Of a DNA stretch of 31,961 bases, positions 7,676 through 16,268 are shown piece by piece. Under the pieces are notes generated by a model. That model did no database searches, was not told where the DNA came from, and worked only from the letters and a program-made list of their open reading frames with translations. The DNA comes from Rhodobacteraceae bacterium UBA2776 (GTDB lineage Bacteria > Pseudomonadota > Alphaproteobacteria > Rhodobacterales > Rhodobacteraceae). How positions within the stretch are numbered: the stretch's first letter is position 1; the number at the start of each line of letters is the position of its first letter. The stretch lies in assembly GCA_002352425.1 (NCBI GenBank), contig DEIK01000029.1, positions 528 to 32,488 on the forward strand. Reading direction: 5' to 3'. Made by a program: the position numbers and the translations under genes.

Positions 7676-9073
7676 ATGTCGAAATCACTGGACCATGACC
7701 CGATCTTTGACGTTGCCATTATTGGCGCGGGCGTGGTTGGCTGCGCGATGGCCCGCCGATTCACACTGGACGGGGCCAAGGTGGTGGTTTTGGAAAAGGC
7801 TGCCGAGGTTTTGGATGGGGCGTCAAAGGCCAATTCAGCGATTTTGCATACAGGGTTTGACGCGCCGCCGGGCTCGGTTGAGCAGTCTTGCGTTGCGGCG
7901 GGTTATGCCGAGTATCTGGATATTCGCGACGGATTGGGATTGCCGGTTTTGAAGACCGGCGCGATGGTTTTGGCGTGGAATGATGAGCAATTGGCAAGCC
8001 TGCCAGCCTTGGTTGAGAAGGCGCATCAGAACGGCGTTTTGGATGTCGAGTTGCGCAGCCGTGAGGCCTTGCTTGAGGCGGAACCTGCATTGTCACCGAA
8101 CCTGAAAGGGGGCTTTGTGGTCCCTGGTGAATACGTCATTGACCCTTGGGCCACAGCGCACGCATATATCTTGCAAGCGATTGCCAACGGGGCCGTGTTG
8201 CGCCGCAATGCCGAGGTTTTGGGCGGTGTGTTCGAGGACGGCATCTGGGATTTAGAGGTGACATCGGGGGCTGTGCGGGCCAAGCAGGTGATCAACTGCG
8301 CGGGGTTGTATGGCGACGTCACTGACGCGCGATTGTTGGGGCAAGCGGGGTTCACGATCAAACCGCGCAAAGGGCAGTTTGTGGTGTTTGACAAACCGGC
8401 CTCGGAATTGGCGGGGGCGGTTTTACTGCCGGTGCCAACCAAGACCACCAAAGGCGTGGTGATCTTTCGCACGATTTTTGGCAACCTTGCGGTTGGCCCC
8501 ACGGCCGAGGAGCAAGAGAGCCGCACGGAGGCCACGACGGAGACTGCCAGCTTGCATGACCTGCGCGCCAAGGGCATCGAGATGTTGCCCGCTTTGGCGC
8601 AGTTTGAGGTCACCACGGTCTATGCGGGTTTGCGCCCTGCGACGGAACATCAGGACTATCAAATCAGTCAGGATGTGGCGCGGAATTATGTGTCAGTGTC
8701 GGGAATCCGTTCGACCGGATTGAGTGCTGCATTGGGCATCGCGCGCCATGTGGCCGCTATGAATGTAGGGGTGGCGTTTGACGGTGGGCCGATCAAAAAC
8801 CCGATAATTCCATCCGCTGACAGGCTGTCGAATTACCACGGTCGCGATTGGGAAGACGCGGGTCATGGCGGTATTATCTGCCATTGCGAACTGGTGACCA
8901 AACGCGAGATTTTGGCAGCGCTGAATGGGCCGATGGCGCCAACGACCTTGCAAGGTCTTAAACGGCGCACGCGGGTGACGATGGGGCGCTGTCAGGGGTT
9001 CTATTGCACAGGCGCGCTCTCGAGTTTGACGCAAGGCTACCTTGATCCGCCGATTGGAGAAGACGATGAGTGA
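7676..9073 (+). CDS. GlpA/DadA-like FAD oxidoreductase with C-terminal BFD [2Fe-2S] domain
   Basis: The 465-residue flavoenzyme begins with a dinucleotide-binding motif (VAIIGAGVVGCAMARRF, then VVVLEKA for the ribose end). A DAO-type FAD domain runs to about residue 365. A C-terminal bacterioferritin-associated-ferredoxin-like domain carries four cysteines as C-x-C (IICHCE) and C-x4-C (RCQGFYC). This architecture occurs in anaerobic-type glycerol-3-phosphate dehydrogenases and in amino-acid or opine oxidases, so the substrate cannot be fixed; a small 2-hydroxy or amino acid, or glycerol 3-phosphate, is likely. The next gene overlaps by 8 bases and encodes a second flavoprotein, so the two probably form one complex. 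No glycerol kinase or uptake gene lies nearby. Confidence 0.82.
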   Translation: MSKSLDHDPIFDVAIIGAGVVGCAMARRFTLDGAKVVVLEKAAEVLDGASKANSAILHTGFDAPPGSVEQSCVAAGYAEYLDIRDGLGLPVLKTGAMVLAWNDEQLASLPALVEKAHQNGVLDVELRSREALLEAEPALSPNLKGGFVVPGEYVIDPWATAHAYILQAIANGAVLRRNAEVLGGVFEDGIWDLEVTSGAVRAKQVINCAGLYGDVTDARLLGQAGFTIKPRKGQFVVFDKPASELAGAVLLPVPTKTTKGVVIFRTIFGNLAVGPTAEEQESRTEATTETASLHDLRAKGIEMLPALAQFEVTTVYAGLRPATEHQDYQISQDVARNYVSVSGIRSTGLSAALGIARHVAAMNVGVAFDGGPIKNPIIPSADRLSNYHGRDWEDAGHGGIICHCELVTKREILAALNGPMAPTTLQGLKRRTRVTMGRCQGFYCTGALSSLTQGYLDPPIGEDDE

Positions 9074-10298
9074 TGTGCTGAATTGCAACGTCGCCATCGT
9101 CGGCGGTGGCACCGCAGGCTTGGCACTGGCGACCGCGTTGCGGGCGCAGGGGGTCGCGGATGTCGTGGTCTTGGAGCGGGACGTGGAAGCCGGTGGCGTG
9201 CCGCGTCACTGTGGTCATTACCCTTTTGGAATCAGAGAGTTGGGCCGCGCTTTTAAGGGGCCGGATTATGCGCGGGCGTTGGTGAGAAATGCCAAGGCCG
9301 CAGGCGTTGAAATTCGCAGTGGTGTGACTGTGACGGCGCTGCACCCCAATGCGCGGCTTGGTTTGAATACGGCCGAGGGTAATGTGGAATTGCAAGCCAA
9401 TCGCGTTGCGCTTTGCACCGGAGTGCGTGAAAGCAGCCGTGCGCAAAGGTTTCTTTCGGGGACGCGCCCGCAGGGGGTTTTGACCACTGGCGCGTTGCAG
9501 GCGATGGTTTATTTAAACGGCAAACGACCGTTCAAGCGGCCGGTTATTCTGGGCAGCGAGTTGGTGTCGTTTTCGGCCATTATGACCTGTCGTCACGGCG
9601 GTATGCGGGCGGCGGCGATGATTGAGGAAGGCCCACGTGTGACAGTGCGCAATTTCATGCGGCCCTATGCAGCGTTAAAGGGGGTGCCGTTGTTTACTGG
9701 TGCCCGTGATTTGCGCATCCACGGCCACCGCGAGGTTGAGGCGATTAGTTTTACCAACCGGCGTGGCGTGACTGAAATGATCGAAACAGACGGCGTCATC
9801 ATTTCGGGCCAGTTTCGCCCCGAGGCTGCGCTTTTACATGCCAGCCATCTGGACGTGGACGCGGGCACTGGCGGCCCTGTGATTGATCAATATGGCCGCG
9901 CGACCGACCCCAGTTATTTTGTCACCGGCAATCTGTTGCGCCCTGTTGAAACCTCGGGTTGGTGTTGGCGCGAGGCCGGGGAAACGGCGCGGCGTATGGC
10001 ACGCGATCTGAGTGATCCGATTGGGCGGGTGCCGTTTGTATGCCAAAGATCGGTTGATCCGGCGCTGCGGTTTGTTTTGCCACAACGCATCGCCCTGACG
10101 GACGCGGCGGGGGCCATGACGCAAATGCAAATGCGGGTGAGCGAGCCGGTTTCGGGTCATCTGGTGGCGATGGCGGCGGGCAACACGGTGATGAGCCAGT
10201 TCATCGACAGCCGCCCAGAGCGGCGCATCCTGACCCCAATGGTGTCGCTGTCCCGCTTGGGGCAAGCACAGGACGTTGAGGTCAAGATTTTACGCTGA
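9066..10298 (+). CDS. NAD(P)/FAD-dependent oxidoreductase, partner subunit
   Basis: This is a 410-residue pyridine-nucleotide-disulphide-oxidoreductase-like flavoprotein. The FAD motif is VAIVGGGTAGLALATAL followed by DVVVLERD, and a second nucleotide region includes RPVILGSELVSFSAI. A YFVTGNLLRP segment corresponds to the family's flavin-contacting strand. It resembles the smaller flavoprotein subunits of hydrogen-cyanide-synthase/opine-oxidase-type complexes. I chose the ATG at 9066 because the FAD motif begins shortly after it; the frame extends to 9042. The start overlaps the previous stop by 8 bases, implying coupled translation. The gene converges on the MscS-type gene with an 11-base gap. 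Confidence 0.8.
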   Translation: MSDVLNCNVAIVGGGTAGLALATALRAQGVADVVVLERDVEAGGVPRHCGHYPFGIRELGRAFKGPDYARALVRNAKAAGVEIRSGVTVTALHPNARLGLNTAEGNVELQANRVALCTGVRESSRAQRFLSGTRPQGVLTTGALQAMVYLNGKRPFKRPVILGSELVSFSAIMTCRHGGMRAAAMIEEGPRVTVRNFMRPYAALKGVPLFTGARDLRIHGHREVEAISFTNRRGVTEMIETDGVIISGQFRPEAALLHASHLDVDAGTGGPVIDQYGRATDPSYFVTGNLLRPVETSGWCWREAGETARRMARDLSDPIGRVPFVCQRSVDPALRFVLPQRIALTDAAGAMTQMQMRVSEPVSGHLVAMAAGNTVMSQFIDSRPERRILTPMVSLSRLGQAQDVEVKILR

Positions 10299-10309
10299 AC
10301 AACGGGTCG

Positions 10310-12592
10310 TTATTGCTGGTTGTCCTTTGCGGCCGGATCCTCGGGCAAGATGTCTTGGGCGGCCTGTGTGGCGGCGGCCGAGATGGCGGCTTTGTCCTCT
10401 TCGGTCAGTTTTGTGGCATCCATTGAGGGCAAGGCGACGCGGACTTCGCGGCGGGCAAACTCCAATCCGTTTTCCTCAAAGGCGGCGTTCACGCGGTTGA
10501 AGATTTCTTTGCGAATTGTGAACTGCGTGCCGGGCTTGGCCATGAATTTTCCGCGGAATACCATGCCGATATCGTCGATTTCCAGCATGCCTTGGGATTT
10601 GAACGGCTGGAGGAAATCCTCGGCAAATTCAGGCACTTCCAGCATCTCCTGACCGATCTTTTTGAAAATCTTTTTGACCTTGTTGGGGTCGGTGCCAAAC
10701 GGAACGGTAAAGCGCAGTTTCATGATAACCCAGTCACGGGAAAAATTGGTGATTTTCGGGATTTCGCCAAAGGGAATGGTATGGACCGGCCCCTTATGGT
10801 GTCGCAGTTGCAGCGAGCGGATCGAGATTTTCTCGACCGTGCCCATGGTTTGATCAATGGTGACATATTCACCGGTGCGAAAGGCATCATCAATCAAAAA
10901 GAAGATGCCCGAGACCACGTCTGTCACCAGCTTTTGTGCGCCAAACCCGATGGCCAAACCGACGATCCCGGCCCCGGCCAACAGCGGGGTGGTGTCGACG
11001 CCGGCTTGGCCCAGGGCCAGCAGCAAGAACACCACAATGATCGTCGCGCGGCAAACGCCCAAGATCAACGGCAATACGGTGGACAAGCGTGAGTCACCTG
11101 CACCGCCGCCGTCGCCGCCACCGATTTCCTCGGAGTCGGGATCAAAGCCCGCTGCCGTTTGTTCGGCAGCCAGTTTGTTGTTGATGTAAAGTGAAACGGC
11201 CTCGTAGAGCATGTAGCCGATGGACATGATGAACAGGAATTCGATCACTGAATTGGCAAACCGTGGACCAACCCCCGCCGAGGCGATGTTGGTTGGGGAA
11301 AGGCCCCAGAACCCCGCAGTGATCAAGACCGAAAAGCCAAAGATCAAGACCCGCCCAATGCGAATATACGAGCGTTTGCCCGCCAAATAGGCGCGTTCAG
11401 CGACAATGCCCTCGCCCTTGATCGGAGGTGACAGATGGCGCACCAGCCCACGGACTAAGGTGTCCAATGCAGGCGCGAACATGACCAAGGTCATTGTTTT
11501 GTAATGCGGCACCGTCGAGAGGAGTGCAAAGTTGCCGTAACTGGCGACGATTTTGACCAACCACCAGACGGCGACGATAACGAAGATTGCAAAGTATGGA
11601 TAAATCCGTGCGGCGAGGTCCTCGGCTGGGCTGATGTCAGGATCAAAGCCGCGCATCATATCGGAGATAGCGGCACGATAGGTCCAAACCAGCCAAACCA
11701 GATAGGCATGCATCGCCGTGTTTAGCCAGAACGCGATCCTCAACTCACCTTCAACGGCCCCATGCATTTCGTTGAACGCCAAAAGCGCGCCAGAGAAACC
11801 GAGCAGGAAAGCCATCCAGAACTGATGTTTGCAAAAGGCCTTGGCGGTCGGGGTATCGGCGTTCAAAAGCCGATATTCAGGATTTTGCGGTGCAAAGAGG
11901 AAAAAGGCCAGTGACAGCGCCAGCCGCGGGAAACCGATCAAATAGGGGCCAATCAACGAAGAGATGGGATGCAAATCTGACGGCATGATCATTCGGCTAA
12001 CCATCGCGGCCACAACCATAAAGATAATAACGGCCACCACTTGGGTGGAGAGGCGCTGAAACAGCAGTTGAAGGGTCTCGCGCAGATTGATGTTGTCGGG
12101 GTCGGCGGGGGGCAAAATTTGCCAGTTTTTGGTGAGGCGGCGAAAGCCTATTTCAGCAAGTGCAGCCGCGCCAAATACGATGATCATATAGCCCAAAAAG
12201 ATCAACAGGGCCGTGCCGCCACCGATGCGCTCATAGAATGTGGCAAAGACTTTGGCCTCGCCGTTGAACAGTAGGGGCAGGCGTTGAGCCGAAACGATGA
12301 CCGTATTCGCAGCCCCGGAAGTGGCGTGATAAAAGAAATCAGACAGGCTAGTTCCATTGGCGTCTTGGGCGGCAATAGTTTGTGTGTTCAATTGGTCCAA
12401 CAACAGCGCGCGGACTTCGCCGTCCGAAAGGCGCGAGATCAGCGCATTGGCGGCCTCGGGTGTTAGGGGGTCGGGCAGCACGGGTGTTGTATCGGTGGGG
12501 GCGCTGGTGGACAGCAGCGATTGCGCGGTTGCAGGGCTGGCCAAAGGCAGGGCCAGAAGCATGAGTAGTGTTAACAGTTTTAGAAAATTCAA
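10310..12592 (-). CDS. MscS-family mechanosensitive ion channel
   Basis: This is a large inner-membrane channel of the small-conductance mechanosensitive family. A signal peptide (about 24 residues, ending PATAQ) is followed by a periplasmic region of about 120 residues, many membrane helices, and a C-terminal MscS core. The core includes the pore-lining stretch GAGIVGLAIGFGAQKLVTD, the FFLIDDAFRTGEYV segment entering the beta domain, and the cytoplasmic alpha/beta domain to the end. It would release osmolytes on hypo-osmotic shock. I prefer the TTG start at 12592, because GGGGGA lies 7 bases ahead and the signal peptide then begins at once. An ATG at 12667 would add 25 unlikely residues. The 185-260 bases up to the next gene hold nothing I can support. 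Confidence 0.87.
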   Translation of the reverse strand: MNFLKLLTLLMLLALPLASPATAQSLLSTSAPTDTTPVLPDPLTPEAANALISRLSDGEVRALLLDQLNTQTIAAQDANGTSLSDFFYHATSGAANTVIVSAQRLPLLFNGEAKVFATFYERIGGGTALLIFLGYMIIVFGAAALAEIGFRRLTKNWQILPPADPDNINLRETLQLLFQRLSTQVVAVIIFMVVAAMVSRMIMPSDLHPISSLIGPYLIGFPRLALSLAFFLFAPQNPEYRLLNADTPTAKAFCKHQFWMAFLLGFSGALLAFNEMHGAVEGELRIAFWLNTAMHAYLVWLVWTYRAAISDMMRGFDPDISPAEDLAARIYPYFAIFVIVAVWWLVKIVASYGNFALLSTVPHYKTMTLVMFAPALDTLVRGLVRHLSPPIKGEGIVAERAYLAGKRSYIRIGRVLIFGFSVLITAGFWGLSPTNIASAGVGPRFANSVIEFLFIMSIGYMLYEAVSLYINNKLAAEQTAAGFDPDSEEIGGGDGGGAGDSRLSTVLPLILGVCRATIIVVFLLLALGQAGVDTTPLLAGAGIVGLAIGFGAQKLVTDVVSGIFFLIDDAFRTGEYVTIDQTMGTVEKISIRSLQLRHHKGPVHTIPFGEIPKITNFSRDWVIMKLRFTVPFGTDPNKVKKIFKKIGQEMLEVPEFAEDFLQPFKSQGMLEIDDIGMVFRGKFMAKPGTQFTIRKEIFNRVNAAFEENGLEFARREVRVALPSMDATKLTEEDKAAISAAATQAAQDILPEDPAAKDNQQ

Positions 12593-12852
12593 TATACGTT
12601 CCCCCACAAAGACCATTGTAACTATGTGAACGAGAAACACATAAAGGTTCAAGGGAATTTCGTTCATGCAGGCTGGCTAACTTCTGCGCCACCATTTTGG
12701 GCCAGCTGAAATTGACTGTCTCGTTGATCAAACCCAGACCACGTCGACCGATAAGTCGTGCATGTCCGTCGCGGTCTGAAGTTTTGTGGCGGCGTGGTAT
12801 TGGCTGGTGTCTGGATCGTATGGGTTGACCTAGGTCCGAGGCTGGTACGGGG

Positions 12853-14172
12853 CTATAAAACGCGGCCGATTGCGGTTTGCAGTTTGGAAATTATTTCGTC
12901 GATGTGGTGATTTTGCATGATGAAGGGCGGTGCCAGCAGAATGTGATCGCCTTGTTTGCCATCAATGGTGCCCCCCATCGGGTAGCAGATTAAACCAGCC
13001 TCGAAGGTTTCTTTCTTGAGGGCCTTGTGAAGGGCGCGCTCCGGTGGGAAGGGGCGCTTGGTCTCGCGATCCTCAACGAACTCCAGCCCGCGAAACAACC
13101 CGCGTCCGCGAATGTCGCCTATGTTGGGGTGCTGCCCGAACGCCTGTTCCAGCCCCGCCTGCAATCGGTCCCCCAAGTCGGCGCATCTTTCGACAAGCCC
13201 GCCATCGGTAAGTTTGGTCAAAACGGCCAATGCGGCGGCGCAGGCGGTGGGGTGGCCGACATAGGTGTGGCCGTGTTGGAAGAAGCCGCTGCCGACTTCA
13301 ATCGCTGCGTATATTTTGGCGGAACACAACATCGCGCCGATGGGTTGGTACCCAGCGCCAAGCCCTTTGGCCACCGCGATGATGTCGGGGGTGATGCCCT
13401 CTTGTTCACTGGCAAACAGCGTGCCGGTGCGCCCCATGCCGCACATGACTTCGTCTAGAATCAACAGCACGCCATAGGTGTCGCATATTTCGCGGATGCG
13501 CTTGAAGTAGCCTTTAACCGCTGGAACCGCGCCCGCGGTGGCGCCAACGACGGGTTCGGCGACAAAGGCGAATACACTGTCTGGGCCAAGGCGCTTGATC
13601 TCGGTTTCCAGCTCATTGGCGACGCGCAATCCGTAGGCGTCGGTGGTTTCCTCGGTGCGTTTGCCGCGATACTCAAAACAGGGCGATATGTGGGTGGTGT
13701 CGACCATGAGCGGCGCAAAAGGGGCGCGGCGCCATTCATTTCCGCCCGTTGCCAAAGCGCCAAGCGTGTTGCCGTGATAGCTCTGCTTTCGGGCGATGAC
13801 GTGACGACGCTGCGGCTGGCCGGTTTCAACGAAATACTGCCGCGCCAATTTCAGCGCCGCCTCCATTGCCTCGGATCCGCCTGACACCAGATAGACGCGG
13901 TCAATGCCCTCGGGCGCGTGGGCAATCAATTTGTCTGCCAGTTGCTCGGCCGGGTCTGAGGTGAAAAAACTGGTGTGGGCAAAGGCCACTTTATCCAGCT
14001 GATTTTTTATCGCGGCGGTGACGTCGGGATCATTGTGGCCCAGACAGGACACGGCTGCGCCGCCTGATCCGTCGAAATATTCTTTGCCCGATTGGTCGTA
14101 CAAATACACGCCTTTCCCCTGTGAAACAGTCGGGAGCGAGGACTTTGTATGTCTCGGGAAAACATGTGACAC
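12853..14172 (-). CDS. Class III PLP-dependent aminotransferase
   Basis: The enzyme transfers an amino group from an unknown omega-amino compound or amino acid to a keto acid such as pyruvate. The 439 residues show the class III pattern: GSGGAAVSCLGHNDPDV near the start, LVSGGSEAMEAALKLARQY (cofactor phosphate site), SYHGNTLGAL, LILDEVMCGMGRTG, and the PLP lysine Lys269 in DIIAVAKGLGAGYQPIGAM. I chose the GTG at 14172 because AAAGGAG lies 6 bases ahead and MSHVFPRH fits the family; the frame is open to 14301 but that part has no similarity. It is divergent from the RpiR-type regulator, whose binding sites probably lie between them, next to the TRAP transporter. Confidence 0.9.
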   Translation of the reverse strand: MSHVFPRHTKSSLPTVSQGKGVYLYDQSGKEYFDGSGGAAVSCLGHNDPDVTAAIKNQLDKVAFAHTSFFTSDPAEQLADKLIAHAPEGIDRVYLVSGGSEAMEAALKLARQYFVETGQPQRRHVIARKQSYHGNTLGALATGGNEWRRAPFAPLMVDTTHISPCFEYRGKRTEETTDAYGLRVANELETEIKRLGPDSVFAFVAEPVVGATAGAVPAVKGYFKRIREICDTYGVLLILDEVMCGMGRTGTLFASEQEGITPDIIAVAKGLGAGYQPIGAMLCSAKIYAAIEVGSGFFQHGHTYVGHPTACAAALAVLTKLTDGGLVERCADLGDRLQAGLEQAFGQHPNIGDIRGRGLFRGLEFVEDRETKRPFPPERALHKALKKETFEAGLICYPMGGTIDGKQGDHILLAPPFIMQNHHIDEIISKLQTAIGRVL

Positions 14173-14203
14173 GGGTGGCTCCTTTGGAGCAGTGGCTGAA
14201 GTT

Positions 14204-14261
14204 ATGTAACATATGAAACATATGAATCTTGCGTTGACAAGGCAGGAAACAAATGAAACAT
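14204..14261 (+). promoter_or_regulatory. Candidate operator repeats between the aminotransferase and rpiR-type genes
   Basis: A 9-base unit is repeated in tandem: ATGTAACAT (14204-14212), ATGAAACAT (14213-14221) and a degenerate ATGAATCTT (14222-14230). A further perfect ATGAAACAT lies at 14253-14261, 40 bases (about four helix turns) after the second copy and over the regulator's start codon. A TTGACA (14234-14239) sits between them. The layout suits an RpiR-family regulator controlling both itself and the divergent aminotransferase. Binding is inferred, not shown. Confidence 0.45.
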
Positions 14262-15188
14262 TCGCCGGATGTCTGTATTCGGGGGGCATTTGTGCGACCA
14301 AGGTTTGAGCAACAACTTTCTGGTAAATACACCTCTTTGAGCATCAAGCTGAAAGAAGCTGCTGATTTTGTTGTGGCCAACCAAATTGATGTCGCGACCC
14401 GCAGCCTGCGTTCAATTTCAAAAGAAGCAAAACTGTCGCCCGCCACGTTCTCGCGCATGTCCAATGCGCTGGGCTATAGCAGCTATGAGGATTTGCGCGA
14501 TGTATTGCGCGTTGGGATCGAGCAACGGTCAAATTCGTTCTCGCATCGGATTGAGGCGCTGCAACAGCGTCACAATGACGGGGATCAGAACTTTCTGGAT
14601 CAACATATTCTGGACTGTTCCACCAATCTGCAAGAGTTGGGCGCAACCATCGACAGCGACACGTTGAACACCAGTATAGAGCACCTGCACGAGGCGCGGC
14701 GTGTGATGGTTCTGGGCGGGCTTGGCTCGACCGGGGTGGCCGAGTATTTGGCCTATATGGCCAGCTTTATCGCCGACAACTGGTCGATGGCCAACCGGAT
14801 GGGCGCGTCTTTGGCCAGCGGGATGGTAGGGATGTCTGCACTGGACGTGTTGATCATTGTGACCAAGCCGCCGTTCGCCAAGAACTCGATCGCGGCGGCC
14901 CAAGAGGCGTATTTGGCGGGGGCATTTGTCATTGTCATCACGGACACGCACACCTGTCCCGCCCTTGTTCATGCTTCGGCGCAGTTTATTGTGCCAACCA
15001 ATAGCCAGCACTTCTTTTCGTCCTACGCCTCGACGCTGGTTCTATGCGAAATTCTGATCGGCATGTTGGCCGCGCGTGCAGGGTCACCTGCGCGGGCGCG
15101 CATTGCCGATGTTGAAGACAGAAACCGTCGTCTTAGCGAAATCTGGGACGATAAACACGACAACATTTCATCAACTCAGGGAGAGTAA
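14253..15188 (+). CDS. MurR/RpiR-family transcriptional regulator
   Basis: The 311-residue regulator has an N-terminal RpiR helix-turn-helix domain (about residues 20-95: LKEAADFVVANQID, then SKEAKLSPATFSRMSNALG as the recognition unit). A C-terminal SIS sugar-isomerase-like domain spans about residues 140-280 and includes VMVLGGLGSTGVAEYLAYM. SIS domains in this family bind phosphosugars or other small ligands, including amino-compound catabolites. ATG 14253 has AGGA about 6 bases ahead; a GTG at 14292 with a GGGGGG site is a possible alternative. It is the first gene of a run with the TAXI receptor (3 bases apart) and TRAP permease, and is divergent from the aminotransferase, so it very likely regulates this uptake and catabolism locus. 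Confidence 0.9.
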   Translation: MKHSPDVCIRGAFVRPRFEQQLSGKYTSLSIKLKEAADFVVANQIDVATRSLRSISKEAKLSPATFSRMSNALGYSSYEDLRDVLRVGIEQRSNSFSHRIEALQQRHNDGDQNFLDQHILDCSTNLQELGATIDSDTLNTSIEHLHEARRVMVLGGLGSTGVAEYLAYMASFIADNWSMANRMGASLASGMVGMSALDVLIIVTKPPFAKNSIAAAQEAYLAGAFVIVITDTHTCPALVHASAQFIVPTNSQHFFSSYASTLVLCEILIGMLAARAGSPARARIADVEDRNRRLSEIWDDKHDNISSTQGE

Positions 15189-15191
15189 AAA

Positions 15192-16160
15192 ATGTCGAAG
15201 AAAATGAACCTATCTGTTGTGGCGTTCGCCGTAGGGGCCATGATGGCACCTGCCGCATATGCCGAAGAGTTCATCACAATTGGGACCGGTGGCGTGACGG
15301 GCGTTTACTATCCAACAGGTGGCGCGATCTGCCGTTTGGTCAACAAAGGCCGCAAAGAACACGGCATTCGCTGTTCTGTCGAATCCACAGGCGGTTCGGT
15401 TTACAACATCAACACCATTCGCGAAGGCGAGCTGGAGTTTGGTGTGGCGCAGTCTGATTGGCAGCACCATGCGTATAACGGAACATCCAAGTTCGAAGAA
15501 GCCGGCGCATTTGAAGGCCTGCGGGCTGTGTTCTCGGTTCATCCAGAGCCTTTCACTGTTGTTGCCCGTGCGGACGCTGGCGTGACGAACTTTGACGATC
15601 TTAAAGGCAAGCGCGTCAACATCGGGAACCCCGGTTCCGGCCAGCGCGGCACGATGGAAGTTCTGCTGGAAGCCAAGGGTTGGACAACAGCAGATTTCGC
15701 TTTGGCAACCGAGCTGAAAGCGGCTGAGCAATCTGCAGCACTGTGTGACAACCAGATTGATGCGATGGTTTACACCGTTGGTCACCCGTCCGGTTCGATC
15801 CAAGAGGCTACAACGGCTTGTGATTCCGTTCTTGTGACGGTCAGCGGTGCTGAAGTTGACGGTCTGATTGCCGACAACCCGTTCTACCGTGCAGCAACCA
15901 TTCCTGGTGGCATGTATCGCGGTAACGATGGCGACACGATGACCTTCGGTGTTGGTGCGACTTTCGTGACCTCGGCTGATGTGTCCGAAGAAGCGGTTTA
16001 CACAGTTGTGAAATCCGTGATGGAAAACATCGAGGATTTCAGAAAGCTGCACCCTGCATTTGCACATCTTGATCCAAAAGAGATGGCAACGGCTGGTTTG
16101 TCAGCGCCACTGCACCCCGGTGCTGCGAAGTATTACAAAGAAGCTGGTCTAATCGACTAA
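15192..16160 (+). CDS. TAXI-family TRAP transporter solute receptor
   Basis: This is the periplasmic substrate-binding subunit of a TRAP transporter of the TAXI type. A signal peptide (MSKKMNLSVVAFAVGAMMAPAAYA) precedes the fold. Family hallmarks are ITIGTGGVTGVYYPTGGAIC, the SVESTGGSVYNINTIREGE segment, FGVAQSDW and the KRVNIGNPGSGQRGTMEVLL motif. The 322 residues match the family. TAXI receptors bind organic acids such as glutamate or related anions; the ligand here is unknown but is probably tied to the divergent aminotransferase. The gene begins 3 bases after the regulator. A strong hairpin follows it. Confidence 0.93.
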   Translation: MSKKMNLSVVAFAVGAMMAPAAYAEEFITIGTGGVTGVYYPTGGAICRLVNKGRKEHGIRCSVESTGGSVYNINTIREGELEFGVAQSDWQHHAYNGTSKFEEAGAFEGLRAVFSVHPEPFTVVARADAGVTNFDDLKGKRVNIGNPGSGQRGTMEVLLEAKGWTTADFALATELKAAEQSAALCDNQIDAMVYTVGHPSGSIQEATTACDSVLVTVSGAEVDGLIADNPFYRAATIPGGMYRGNDGDTMTFGVGATFVTSADVSEEAVYTVVKSVMENIEDFRKLHPAFAHLDPKEMATAGLSAPLHPGAAKYYKEAGLID

Positions 16161-16177
16161 GCCGATACAAAAACTTT

Positions 16178-16200
16178 AGAGGGGCGCATGTCGCCCCTCT
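16178..16200 (+). promoter_or_regulatory. Intercistronic hairpin between TRAP receptor and permease genes
   Basis: A perfect 9-bp stem, AGAGGGGCG (16178-16186) with CGCCCCTCT (16192-16200), closes a CATGT loop with no T-run after it. It lies 17 bases after the receptor stop. Such hairpins often protect the upstream message, or partly end transcription, so that receptor is made in excess of permease. An ATG at 16188 falls in the loop and is therefore a poor permease start. Confidence 0.6.
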
Positions 16201-16268
16201 CATTCATGACGATCACGACCCAAAACAATAAAAATGCAGCAAAGCTGTACTTCAGGGGGATACCGAAC

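Noticed and set aside
12593..12852. Possible gene or promoter element between the MscS-type and aminotransferase genes
   Set aside because: No protein-like frame, hairpin with T-run or recognisable repeat was found here.
16188..16268. Earlier ATG for the TRAP permease
   Set aside because: It lies in a hairpin loop with no ribosome site; the ATG at 16269 has AGGGGGA ahead and a sensible N-terminus.
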